Assembly: GCF_000876015.1 (NCBI RefSeq) | Contig: NZ_BBQM01000015.1 | Coordinates: 476,966-540,965 of the forward strand | Reading direction: 5' to 3' | DNA: 64,000 bases | From: Cupriavidus basilensis | Lineage (GTDB): Bacteria > Pseudomonadota > Gammaproteobacteria > Burkholderiales > Burkholderiaceae | Part shown: positions 46,612-54,874 of the stretch, piece after piece | How positions within the stretch are numbered: position 1 is the first letter of the stretch | How the letters are laid out: each line of letters opens with the position of its first letter | Notes under the pieces: generated by a model | The model's input: the letters and a program-made list of their open reading frames with translations, nothing else | Told to the model about the DNA's origin: nothing | The model's database searches: none | Translations under genes and position numbers: made by a program

Positions 46612-47825
46612 CCGCGCACATGACCCCGCAACCGCCGCCGGTGACGGCGCAAGAGCAGGACGACGATCTCGGGCGCGTCCCCTTCGTCTATCAGAATGCC
46701 CTGCCCGGGCGCGTGGTCTTCGCGATGCCGGCGGGGCGCGCGGTGCTGGCCGAGGCGGAGCGCTGCGGCGCCGGGCGGGTCCTGGTCGCATCGGGCCGGT
46801 CCCTCGCGCGCATGGCCGGCGGGCCGCTGCAGCAGGTCGAGCGCGAGCTCGGGAAACGGCACGTCGGCACCATCGCGACCATGCGCGGGCACACCCCGCG
46901 CGAGGATGTGCTGGAGATCGCGGAAGCGATGCGGCGCGCACGCGCCGACCTGCTCGTCGCGGTGGGCGGCGGCTCCGTCATCGACGGCTGCAAGGCCGCC
47001 CTGATGTGCCAATGGATGGACGTGCGCGATGTCGCCGCCGTGGATGCCCTGCTCGATGCAACCGCCATCTCGCCGCCCGCCAGTCCCGTGCGCATGGTCT
47101 CGGTGTCGACCACGCTGTCGGGCGCCGAATTCACCGCCGTGGCCGGCGTGACCGAACTGGCCACCAAGGCCAAGCAGATCTTCAGGCATGAACTCCTGGT
47201 GGCGCGAACGGCGATCCTGGACCCCGCCGCCACGCGCATGACGCCCATCGATCTTCTTCTGTCGACAGGCATGCGCTCGGTCGATCACGCCGTGGAGGCA
47301 TTCTGTTCCCCGAGCGCGAATCCCGTGACGGACCTCCATGCCTTGCAGGGATGGCGCCTGCTCCACGACGGGCTGCGCGCGATCAGGAGCCATCCCGACC
47401 GCGGCGGCCCGCGGGCGCGGTCGCAGCTCGGCATGTGGCAGGCGATCTCGGCCTTGTCCACCGGCGCCGGATCGGGCGCCAGCCACGGCATCGGCTACGC
47501 GATCGGCGCCACGTTCGACGTGGCGCATGGCCACACCTCATGCGCGATGCTGCCCGCGGTGCTGCGCTGGAACGCCAGCGTCAACGCGGCACGCCAGCAA
47601 CAACTGTCCGCCGCCGTGGGACGCCCGGACGTCCCGGCGGCCATGCTGATCGCGGAGCTGGTCGCATCCCTCGGGTTGCCCGGCAGGCTGCGGGACCTGG
47701 GCATCGGCCGCGGCGACTTTCGGGAGATCGCGCGCCGGTCGCTCGGTTACGCGCCGGTGCTGGCCAATCCGCGTCCGATCGCGCGGGAGGCGGACGTGCT
47801 GGAGATTCTTGAGCTGGCGCTGTAG
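46608..47825 (+). CDS. Iron-containing alcohol dehydrogenase, maleylacetate reductase-like
   Basis: Cytoplasmic enzyme of 405 aa. The NAD-binding GGGSVIDGCKA motif is present, and MRSVDHAVEAFCSP and GASHGIGYAIGATFDVAHGHTS give the usual His residues. The first metal-ligand Asp of ordinary members (TGMDAL) is replaced by Arg (TGMRSV), as in maleylacetate reductases, so it may work without iron and reduce a 2-en-4-oxo acid rather than oxidise an alcohol. It is last in the operon, overlapping the GMC gene (ATGA). No ring-cleavage dioxygenase lies near, so a maleylacetate role is not shown. Confidence 0.87.
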   Translation: MTAHMTPQPPPVTAQEQDDDLGRVPFVYQNALPGRVVFAMPAGRAVLAEAERCGAGRVLVASGRSLARMAGGPLQQVERELGKRHVGTIATMRGHTPREDVLEIAEAMRRARADLLVAVGGGSVIDGCKAALMCQWMDVRDVAAVDALLDATAISPPASPVRMVSVSTTLSGAEFTAVAGVTELATKAKQIFRHELLVARTAILDPAATRMTPIDLLLSTGMRSVDHAVEAFCSPSANPVTDLHALQGWRLLHDGLRAIRSHPDRGGPRARSQLGMWQAISALSTGAGSGASHGIGYAIGATFDVAHGHTSCAMLPAVLRWNASVNAARQQQLSAAVGRPDVPAAMLIAELVASLGLPGRLRDLGIGRGDFREIARRSLGYAPVLANPRPIAREADVLEILELAL

Positions 47826-47833
47826 CCGGGCGC

Positions 47834-47864
47834 GGAGAAGACGACAAAAAACGACGTCTTTTCC
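47834..47864 (+). terminator. Hairpin after the catabolic operon
   Basis: GGAGAAGACG / CGTCTTTTCC, 10-bp arms with one mismatch, loop with a run of A. It starts nine bases after the stop codon. T residues fall within the stem rather than after it, so the terminator call is tentative. Confidence 0.4.
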
Positions 47865-47995
47865 CGGTTTGATATTCCGATGCGCTTGATACCCAGCGAG
47901 GGAGAAGTCCGGCGCATATTGTGACGACGGGAAGCACATGTCCGCCGACGGGCAGAAGGCGGTGGAGGCGAAGATCCGCCAACTGATGGAGGTCA

Positions 47996-48029
47996 GGATG
48001 GCCCTCCAGCGGGAGAAGGAGGGCCATCC
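47996..48029 (-). terminator. Perfect 12-bp hairpin after the diguanylate cyclase gene
   Basis: GGATGGCCCTCC and its exact complement, GGAGGGCCATCC, enclose a 10-base loop, two bases beyond the stop codon. No T-run follows on either strand; it may stop transcripts converging from both sides. Confidence 0.6.
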
Positions 48030-48031
48030 GG

Positions 48032-49408
48032 CTAGTGCCCGCGCGGCGCTTCGCCGGGCATCGCCGGCGGGTCGTCGCCCGCGTACTCCACCCGGTTCCG
48101 CCCGCGCCGCTTGCTGCGGTACAGCGCTTCGTCGGCGCGCGAGATCAGGCCGTGGATGGTGTCCCCGTCCTGCACGCAGGCCACGCCCAGGCTGGCGGTC
48201 ATGCGTCCCGTCACGGAGAAGTCGCGCTCCGACAGCGCGTGGCGCAGCGCCTGGGCGAACAGCACGGCGTCGCGCAGGCCGGTGCCGGCGCAGATCAGCA
48301 GGAATTCCTCGCCGCCCCAGCGGCCGAGGGTATCGGTGGCCCGCTTGGTTTCGAGGATGCGGCCGGCCATCTCGACCAGCACCTGGTCGCCGGCCTGGTG
48401 GCCGTGGGTGTCGTTGACGGACTTGAAGCGGTCCACGTCGATCAGGATGATCGAGAACGGGCTGCCGTCGCCGCGCGCGCATGCCAGCGCGCTGCCGAGC
48501 GTTTCGTTGAGGTGGCGGCGGTTGAACACGCCGGTCAGCTGGTCGGTCTTGGAGAGCACTTCGAGCTGGCGGTTTTTCTCGACCAGCTCGGCCTGGGTGG
48601 CCTGGATCTGCGCGAAGGCGTGGTGGCTGGACTGGATGGCGGCGCGCGCGCGCCGCTCGGCTTCCGTGCGCTGGGCGATGATGAGCTTGAGCCGGCGCAG
48701 CACGAGGTTGAAGCCGTCGATGACGCTGTCGAACTCGGTGCGGCCGAGCTGGTCGAGTTCGTCGAGATGGTCGCCGTGGCTGGAGGCGAGCTCGAACAGG
48801 GCGCCGCGCAGGTGTTCGAGCGGGCTGAAGACCATCCGCAGGCCGAAGGTCAGCAGCAGCACCAGCGCCACGTCGATGGCGGCGACCTCGGTCACGCCCT
48901 GGGCCATCGCCGCGTGCAGGGTCTGGTGCATGTTGTCGCGGGTGAAGCGGATCACGGCGTGGCCGATGGCCTGCTTGCGGCGCTCCGGATCGATGTCGTC
49001 GGGCGGGTAGATCGTGACGTTGGCGAGCACGTCGTGCCCGTTGTCCGTGGCGCAGGGTAGCGTGCCTGATGCTGCGGCGCGGCCGGGGACGGCGGCGCGG
49101 TGGACTTCCGCGTAGACCTCCTGGCGGTCGGGCGAGAACACGCAGGCTTCGGTGACTTCGGGGTGTATCAGCGTGGATTCGAGGCCGGTGCGCAGGATGC
49201 CCACGTTGAGCGCCCAGGTCGGCGCCGCCAGGCTTTGCCGGAGCCCTTCCAGCACTTCCGCGCGCGTGCGCTCGAAACGCTGCTCGAGGTCCTGCCGCAG
49301 CAGCCACTGGCGGTGCACGGCGAACGCGCCCAGCGTTGTCGTGGTGGCAACGATGAACAGCACGATCATCCTGTTCCGGATCGACCGAACCGGTGGCAGC
49401 AGTGGCAT
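48032..49408 (-). CDS. Membrane-bound diguanylate cyclase (GGDEF)
   Basis: Makes the second messenger c-di-GMP from GTP, 458 aa. Helix 1 spans about residues 14-31, a periplasmic domain (about 32-175) follows, then helix 2 (about 178-198), a HAMP-like/coiled segment and the catalytic domain. The active loop is GGEEF with Lys/Asp residues in VDRFKSVNDTHGH, so it should be active; RATD five residues before GGEEF is a complete inhibitory site for c-di-GMP. It begins 39 bases after a periplasmic binding-protein gene on the same strand, which may supply its input signal. Confidence 0.93.
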   Translation of the reverse strand: MPLLPPVRSIRNRMIVLFIVATTTTLGAFAVHRQWLLRQDLEQRFERTRAEVLEGLRQSLAAPTWALNVGILRTGLESTLIHPEVTEACVFSPDRQEVYAEVHRAAVPGRAAASGTLPCATDNGHDVLANVTIYPPDDIDPERRKQAIGHAVIRFTRDNMHQTLHAAMAQGVTEVAAIDVALVLLLTFGLRMVFSPLEHLRGALFELASSHGDHLDELDQLGRTEFDSVIDGFNLVLRRLKLIIAQRTEAERRARAAIQSSHHAFAQIQATQAELVEKNRQLEVLSKTDQLTGVFNRRHLNETLGSALACARGDGSPFSIILIDVDRFKSVNDTHGHQAGDQVLVEMAGRILETKRATDTLGRWGGEEFLLICAGTGLRDAVLFAQALRHALSERDFSVTGRMTASLGVACVQDGDTIHGLISRADEALYRSKRRGRNRVEYAGDDPPAMPGEAPRGH

Positions 49409-49447
49409 GTAATGCGCGATCTCGGGTAAATCGGGGAGCCGGCTATT

Positions 49448-50200
49448 CTATTCGTCCGCGGCCTTGTCGAACAACTGGCGGAACCTGGCCAGCTCCGGGT
49501 GCGACTCTTCGTATTTCTTGCTGAAGCCGATATGGACGGTCTCGCCCTTGATGGTCATGACACGCCGGGACTTGTAGCGCATGCGCTCCGGAATGCCCTG
49601 GGCCTCGAGCGTGACCAGCGCCTCGTTGATGACGACGCTGGGGTTGACCACGCAGTCTATCTCCTGCACCAGCATCTTCTTGACGAGATCGTGGAATTCA
49701 TGCCCCTCGACGAGCTCGATCCTGCCCTCGCCGACGAACTGGAAAAAGCGCTTGCCGGGCGCGAGATAACCGCGCTGGTTGCCGAATTTCAGGCCGGCGA
49801 AGTCGTCGGGATAGGTGTTGAACGTGCGGCCCTCGACCGAATCGCGGTTGCAGTGCACCGCGACGTCTTCGGTGTAGAACGGCCTGGAGTGGTTCAGGAA
49901 CGGCCGCTCCCTGGGGCGATAGTACACGCCGATCACGCCGGCGCTGTTGCCGTTCCTGGCTTCTTCGACGCAGCGCGCCCACGACGCGAACCGGATCTGC
50001 ACCTTGTATTCGGGAAGCCGCTTGAGCACGCGGTTCAGGTTCTCGATATAGGCCCCCTTGGGCATGCCGTTTTCTTCGTAGGACTGGGGCCGCTGGCCGG
50101 CCTCGGAGTACAGCACGATGGCGGTCTGCGCCACGGCGGAAGTGGCTCCCCACAACGCGCAGGCGGCGAGGATGAGCCGGCAAGGGCGGAAGACATGCAT
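49448..50200 (-). CDS. Periplasmic solute-binding protein (SBP family 3-like)
   Basis: Exported protein of 250 aa with a Sec signal (MHVFRPCRLILAACALWGATSAVAQ, cut after AVAQ or AVA). The mature part has the family 3 style IVLYSEAGQRPQSYEENGMPKGAYIENLNRVLKRL and ARCVEEARNGNSAGVIGVYYRPERP-like loop before the hinge. No permease or ATPase gene is near. Directly upstream of a diguanylate cyclase with a periplasmic sensor, it is more likely a signalling receptor than a transport component. ATG at 50200 was chosen as the start of the signal peptide. Confidence 0.85.
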   Translation of the reverse strand: MHVFRPCRLILAACALWGATSAVAQTAIVLYSEAGQRPQSYEENGMPKGAYIENLNRVLKRLPEYKVQIRFASWARCVEEARNGNSAGVIGVYYRPRERPFLNHSRPFYTEDVAVHCNRDSVEGRTFNTYPDDFAGLKFGNQRGYLAPGKRFFQFVGEGRIELVEGHEFHDLVKKMLVQEIDCVVNPSVVINEALVTLEAQGIPERMRYKSRRVMTIKGETVHIGFSKKYEESHPELARFRQLFDKAADE

Positions 50201-50316
50201 GGCGGCGGGTGCTGGTGAGGAGACAAAGGCCCGGTTCCCGCGCGGCCCGCGCGGTGACCCGCGAGCCGTGGCAGTGTGAGCCCCTGCGACCATAACGGCA
50301 ATCCGGCGCAATAATT

Positions 50317-50432
50317 TAGAAGTCGTTTCAAAAAGATCCTGGCGTCGTTGCGCGGCCTTGCCGTACTGGTTGTACTGTCTGCGGCCGCGCGCCTAGCCAG
50401 GACCGCTTCGCTTCATTTTGAAACAACTTCTA
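50317..50432. repeat. Dispersed palindromic element, copy 2
   Basis: 116 bases with 17-bp terminal inverted repeats, one mismatch: TAGAAGTCGTTTCAAAA on the left and TTTTGAAACAACTTCTA on the right. Inner complementary blocks GATCCTGGC / GCCAGGACC and GCGCGGCC / GGCCGCGC let the whole element fold into a long hairpin. It is inverted relative to copy 1 at 8578-8697. No coding sequence is inside, which fits a non-autonomous (MITE- or REP-like) element. Confidence 0.88.
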
Positions 50433-50788
50433 GGGCCATTGGAGGGAACCGTCAGGCGCGTGGCCGGCCGGCGTCGGGCGGCGCCCCGGCCGGGGCGCCT
50501 GATGCGCCGCTTGCCGCGCGCGGGCGGCATGGCCGGCGCCTCCCGCGCCTCCCGCGAGATAAGTCGGGCCCCGGCACGTGGCCTTGCATATACTCTCTTC
50601 GATCAGGAAACATGCCTGCCGCCCCGGGCGGCGCCTCGCGCAAGGTGTGACGATGCGCGCGCGCCCGGGTGCCGCTTCGTTGGCATGGCCGCCGCGCTCC
50701 CCCACGGCCGCGGCGGGAGATCCTGCCATGCAGCGTGCCGCCTGCCCGTCCCCCGGCAGCAGAGCCACGCGCAACCTGGAGTCTCGCG
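50433..50788. other. Region upstream of narX
   Basis: About 355 bases between the palindromic element and narX. A promoter-like TTGCAT and TATACT occur at about 50584-50594, too close together for a standard sigma-70 pair. No FNR site (TTGAT-N4-ATCAA) was found. Confidence 0.45.
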
Positions 50789-52705
50789 ATGGACCGGCCG
50801 AGATGGAGTCTGCTGACCAAACTGCTGGCGATCGGCGCCGTGGCGCTGGTGCTTGCGCTGACGTCGATCGGCCTGACGCTCTGGGTCACGTGGCAGATCG
50901 AGGGCGGCGCGGCGGCGGTCAACGAAGCGGGGCGCATGCGCATGCAGGGCTACCGGATCGCGCTGGCGGTGGAGCGCGGCACGCCGGCCGCCGCCCTGGC
51001 CTCCCAGCTGCGCCAGCCCGAGCAGAGCCTGGAGCTGCTGGCCAGCGGCGATCCGTCGCGCCCGCTGGTGGTGCCGTGGAATGCCCAGACGCGCGCGCAG
51101 TTCGCCAGCGTGCGCAAGATCTGGGCGCCGCTGCGCGCGCGCTGGCTCGGCGGCGCGCCGGTCCCGATGGCGGACATCGACCGCTTCGCGGATGCCGTCG
51201 ATGCGCTGGTGTCCGACATCGAGTCGCAGTTGTCGCGCTGGACCGCGCGGCTGCACATGTTCCAGCTGGCGATGGTGGCCTTGTCCATCGCCAGCGCGGT
51301 GATGCTGTTCTATGCCAGCTACCTGATCGTGGTCGAGCCGCTGATGCGGCTGCGGCGCGGCCTGCAGCGCGTCGAGGCGGCCGATCTCGGCGTGCGCGTG
51401 GCGGTGACGTCCCGGGACGAGTTCGGCGAGCTGGCGGAGGGCTTCAACCACATGGCGGCCAACCTGGAGGCGCTGTACGGCGACCTGGAGCGGCGCGTCG
51501 GCGAGAAGACCGCGCGGCTCGAGCGCGAGCGCATGCGGCTGGCGGCCATGTACGAGATGAGCCGGCAGATGGCGCAGGCGGCGACGCTCGACGAGCTCGG
51601 CCAGGGTTTCGCGCGCCGGCTGCGCACCATCGCCCATGCCGACGCGGTGGCGATCCGCTGGTCCGACGCGGCCAATCAGCGCTACCTGCTGCTGGCCGGC
51701 GACTGCCTGCCGCGCGACCTGCTCGAGCAGGAGCGCTGCCTGCACGCGGGCGCCTGCCATTGCGGCCAGGACGGCGCCACCGCGCAACTGCGGGTCATCG
51801 CCGTGGGGGCGCGGCCCGACGATGCGTCGATCCGCTGCGCGCGCGCGGGCTACCGGACCCTGGTGTCGCTGCCGGTGAAGCTGCAGCAGCGGGTGCTGGG
51901 CGAGATCGACCTGTTCTTCATCGAGGAGACCGTGCTGACGGCGGAGGACCATTCCCTGCTCGAGGCGCTCGCCGCCCATCTCGCCAGCGCGATGGAGGGG
52001 CTGCGCGCTGGCGCGCTCGAGAAGGAGGCCGCGGTGGCCGAGGAGCGGGGGCTGCTGGCGCAGGAGCTGCACGATTCGATCGCCCAGTCGCTGGTCTTCC
52101 TGCGCATCCAGGTGGAGCTGATGCGCGGCGCGCTGGGCCGCGGCGACGCGGCGGCGTCCGACCGGGTGCTCGGCGAGATCGAGACCGGCGTGCGCGAGAC
52201 CTACGGCGACGTGCGCGAGCTGCTGGTGCATTTCCGCACGCGCACGAACCACGAGGACATCGAGCCCGCGCTGCGCACCACGCTGCAGAAGTTCGAGCAC
52301 CAGACCGGCCTGCGCACGCACCTGCGCGTCGAGGGGCGCGACGTGGCCCTGATGCCGGACGTGCAGGTCCAGGTGCTGCACGTGATCCAGGAGGCGTTGT
52401 CCAACATCCGCAAGCACGCGCGCGCCACCCAGGTCTGGGTGGCGGTGCGGCAGGCCGAGGCGTGGCGCTTCGAGGTGCGCGACGACGGCTGCGGCTTCGA
52501 CGCCGCGCGCCCGCCGGATGCCTCGCGGCTGCACGTGGGCCTGCGCATCATGCACGAGCGCGCGCAGCGCATCGGCGCCACCGTGACGCTGGACTCCGAC
52601 AGCGGCCGGGGCACGCGCGTGATGCTGACGCTGCCGCGCCGGCTGGCGCCGCGCGAGGCGCCGTCCCGGCCCGCGCGCGTGGCCGAGGCCGCGCCGGGCC
52701 ACTGA
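50789..52705 (+). CDS. narX: Nitrate/nitrite sensor histidine kinase NarX
   Basis: Membrane kinase of 638 aa that senses periplasmic nitrate/nitrite and phosphorylates NarL. Helix 1 covers about residues 9-33; the adjoining P-box VNEAGRMRMQGYRIAL is the nitrate-binding signature; helix 2 lies near 155-178. HAMP, a GAF-like central module with a Cys cluster (CLHAGACHC) and the HisKA_3 domain follow. The phospho-accepting His is residue 428 in QELHDSIAQSLVFLR; the ATPase domain has VIQEALSNIRKHA and RDDGCGF. The ATG at 50789 has GGAG eight bases upstream. The gene is 12 bases before narL. Confidence 0.95.
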   Translation: MDRPRWSLLTKLLAIGAVALVLALTSIGLTLWVTWQIEGGAAAVNEAGRMRMQGYRIALAVERGTPAAALASQLRQPEQSLELLASGDPSRPLVVPWNAQTRAQFASVRKIWAPLRARWLGGAPVPMADIDRFADAVDALVSDIESQLSRWTARLHMFQLAMVALSIASAVMLFYASYLIVVEPLMRLRRGLQRVEAADLGVRVAVTSRDEFGELAEGFNHMAANLEALYGDLERRVGEKTARLERERMRLAAMYEMSRQMAQAATLDELGQGFARRLRTIAHADAVAIRWSDAANQRYLLLAGDCLPRDLLEQERCLHAGACHCGQDGATAQLRVIAVGARPDDASIRCARAGYRTLVSLPVKLQQRVLGEIDLFFIEETVLTAEDHSLLEALAAHLASAMEGLRAGALEKEAAVAEERGLLAQELHDSIAQSLVFLRIQVELMRGALGRGDAAASDRVLGEIETGVRETYGDVRELLVHFRTRTNHEDIEPALRTTLQKFEHQTGLRTHLRVEGRDVALMPDVQVQVLHVIQEALSNIRKHARATQVWVAVRQAEAWRFEVRDDGCGFDAARPPDASRLHVGLRIMHERAQRIGATVTLDSDSGRGTRVMLTLPRRLAPREAPSRPARVAEAAPGH

Positions 52706-52717
52706 GGGGAGACACCG

Positions 52718-53419
52718 ATGCCCGCCACCGGTCCGGTCCGCCTGCTGGTCGTCGACGACCATACCCTGTTCCGCCGCGGGCTGATCGCGCTGCTGGCGCA
52801 GGAGCCGGCGCTGCGCGTGGTCGGCGAGGCCGGCGACGCCGGCGAGGCCCAGCACCGCGCCCAGGCGCTGCAGCCGGACGTGATCCTGCTCGACAACCAC
52901 CTGCCCGGCGTGACGGGGATCGACGCGCTGCCCGGGCTGCGCGAGGCCGCGCCGCGGGCGCGCGTGCTGATGCTGACGGTCAGCGAGGACGAGCGCGACC
53001 TCGGCGCGGCGCTCAAGGCGGGCGCCGATGGCTACGTGCTCAAGAACATCGAGGGCGCCGCGCTGGTGGCGGCCATCCACCAGACCTGGCGGGGGCAGTC
53101 GGCCATCAGCCCGGAGATGACGGCCAAGCTGGCCGCCGCGTTCCAGGCCGTGCACGCCGGTCCGGCCGGCGCCGCGCCCGCGGGCCGGCCCGAGGATGCC
53201 GCCGGCGATCCGCGCGCCGGCCTGCTGGCCGCGCTGTCGCCGCGCGAGCTGGACATCCTGCGCCGCATCGCCTGCGGCGCCAGCAACAAGGCCATCGCGC
53301 GCCAGCTGGACATCGCCGAGACGACGGTGAAGATCCACGTCCAGCACATCCTGCGCAAGCTCAACCTGAGTTCGCGGGTGCAGGCGGCGGTCTTCCTGGC
53401 CGGGCACGACAGCGCCTGA
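52718..53419 (+). CDS. narL: Nitrate/nitrite response regulator NarL
   Basis: Response regulator of 233 aa. The receiver domain has VVDDHTLFRRGL, the phospho-acceptor Asp59 in LLDNHLPGVTG (the same number as E. coli NarL) and the Lys in KAGADGYVLKNI. A Pro/Ala-rich linker (about 145-165) precedes the LuxR-type HTH LSPRELDILRRIACGASNKAIARQL. It should turn on narK and narG in nitrate. A hairpin follows directly. Confidence 0.95.
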   Translation: MPATGPVRLLVVDDHTLFRRGLIALLAQEPALRVVGEAGDAGEAQHRAQALQPDVILLDNHLPGVTGIDALPGLREAAPRARVLMLTVSEDERDLGAALKAGADGYVLKNIEGAALVAAIHQTWRGQSAISPEMTAKLAAAFQAVHAGPAGAAPAGRPEDAAGDPRAGLLAALSPRELDILRRIACGASNKAIARQLDIAETTVKIHVQHILRKLNLSSRVQAAVFLAGHDSA

Positions 53420-53428
53420 TCGTGTCCT

Positions 53429-53454
53429 GGCCATAGTTCTTTCGAACTATGGCC
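53429..53454. terminator. Perfect 11-bp hairpin between narL and narK1
   Basis: GGCCATAGTTC-TTTC-GAACTATGGCC begins ten bases after the narL stop. No T-run follows, so it could be a Rho-dependent end, an mRNA stability stem or an operator for narK1. Confidence 0.5.
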
Positions 53455-53563
53455 GGGGCCCCGCGCGCGCCGCATCCCTACTCCTTCCGGACATGCCGGG
53501 CTGCCCGGCAGACCTATGTCGCGCCGCGCCGCCGGCGCCTAGATTGAAATCCGGCGAAAGACA

Positions 53564-53571
53564 GGGGGGGG
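53564..53571 (+). promoter_or_regulatory. G8 tract forming the narK1 ribosome site
   Basis: Eight consecutive G lie four bases before the narK1 ATG and supply its Shine-Dalgarno region. Homopolymer G runs of this length can slip during replication. Confidence 0.55.
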
Positions 53572-53575
53572 CGGC

Positions 53576-54856
53576 ATGGCGCTATCGCAACGGGATCGGG
53601 TCGCGGCACCGGCCATCCGCGTGCTGGCGGCAAGCACGCTGGCCTTCACCGTGTGCTTCATGGTCTGGATGATGTTCGGCGTCATCGGCATCCCGATCCG
53701 CAAGACCCTCGGGCTGAACGCCACCGAGTTCGGCCTGCTGACCGCGGTGCCGGTGCTGACCGGCTCGCTGGTGCGCGTGCCGCTCGGCTTCATGACCGAC
53801 CGCTTTGGCGGGCGCGTGGTCTTCTTCGTGCTGATGCTGGCCTGCGTGCCGCCGGTGTGGCTGATGTCCTACGCCACGCAGTACTGGCATTTCCTGCTGG
53901 CCGGATTGTTCGTCGGCCTGGCCGGCGGCTCGTTCTCGGTCGGCACGCCGTACGTCGCGCGCTGGTTCCCGAAAAGCCGGCAGGGTTTCGCGATGGGCGT
54001 GTTCGGCGCCGGCAACTCGGGCGCGGCGGTCAACAAGTTCATCGCGCCGGCGCTGGTGATGAGCTTCGGCTGGGCGATGGTGCCGCGCGCCTACGCGGCC
54101 ATCCTGCTCGGCACGGCGCTGCTGTTCTGGCTGCTGAGCGCGCACGACCCGGCCCACGTCGCCGGCGGCGGCGCCTCCCTGCGGGAGCAGTTGCGCGCGC
54201 TGCGGGACCCGCGCGTGCTCAAGTATTGCCAGTATTACTCGATCGTCTTCGGCGGCTACGTCGCGCTGAGCCTGTGGATGGTGCAGTACTACGTGGGCGA
54301 GTACGGCCTGGGGCTGTCCGCCGCGGCGCTGCTGGCGGCCTGCTTCTCGCTGCCCGGCGGCGTCCTGCGCGCGGCGGGCGGCTGGCTCGCCGACCGCTAC
54401 GGTGCGCACGGCGTGACGTGGTGGGTGCTGTGGGTGTGCTGGGTCTGCCTGTTCCTGCTGAGCTACCCGCGCACGGAATTCACGGTGGCCGCCGTGGACG
54501 GCGCCCGCAGCTTCCGGCTGGGCCTGAACGTCTATGCCTTCACCGCGCTGCTGGCGGTGCTGGGCATCGCCTTCGCGTTCGGCAAGGCGAGCGTGTTCAA
54601 GTACATCAGCGACGATTACCCGGACAACATCGGCGCCATCAGCGGCATCGTCGGCCTGGCCGGCGGGCTGGGCGGCTTCGTGCTGCCCATCCTGTTCGGC
54701 GTGCTGGTCGACGTCACCGGGGTGCGCTCGAGCGCCTTCATGCTGATGTACGGCGTGGTGTGGGTATCGCTGATCTGGATGTATTTCACCGAGGTGCGCC
54801 GCACCGAGATGATGGGCCCGCACGGCGCGCGCGCGGGCATGGCGGCGCGGCCCTGA
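53576..54856 (+). CDS. narK1: Nitrate transporter NarK1 (NNP family)
   Basis: Inner-membrane transporter of 426 aa, 12 predicted helices, major facilitator superfamily. It has the NarK hallmarks RVPLGFMTDRFGGR (nitrate-binding Arg in helix 2), the nitrate-signature motifs AGLFVGLAGGSFSVGTPYVARW and FGKASVFKYISDDYPDNIGAISGIVGLAGGLGGF. First of two narK genes ahead of narG; by analogy with Paracoccus and Pseudomonas it is the nitrate/proton importer while the second is the nitrate/nitrite antiporter. Confidence 0.93.
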   Translation: MALSQRDRVAAPAIRVLAASTLAFTVCFMVWMMFGVIGIPIRKTLGLNATEFGLLTAVPVLTGSLVRVPLGFMTDRFGGRVVFFVLMLACVPPVWLMSYATQYWHFLLAGLFVGLAGGSFSVGTPYVARWFPKSRQGFAMGVFGAGNSGAAVNKFIAPALVMSFGWAMVPRAYAAILLGTALLFWLLSAHDPAHVAGGGASLREQLRALRDPRVLKYCQYYSIVFGGYVALSLWMVQYYVGEYGLGLSAAALLAACFSLPGGVLRAAGGWLADRYGAHGVTWWVLWVCWVCLFLLSYPRTEFTVAAVDGARSFRLGLNVYAFTALLAVLGIAFAFGKASVFKYISDDYPDNIGAISGIVGLAGGLGGFVLPILFGVLVDVTGVRSSAFMLMYGVVWVSLIWMYFTEVRRTEMMGPHGARAGMAARP

Positions 54857-54874
54857 GCGCGCCAGGAGACGGCA

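Noticed and set aside
47938..48030. Plus-strand start MSADGQKAVEAKIRQLMEVR as a small gene
   Set aside because: It has a plausible helix but no ribosome site, then runs through the terminator hairpin into antisense of the cyclase gene.
50603..53434. 943-codon minus-strand frame across narX-narL
   Set aside because: Shadow of the narX/narL codon pattern, with no domain or ribosome site.
53479..53485. NarL heptamer TACTCCT before narK1
   Set aside because: A single degenerate heptamer without a paired inverted copy is expected by chance.
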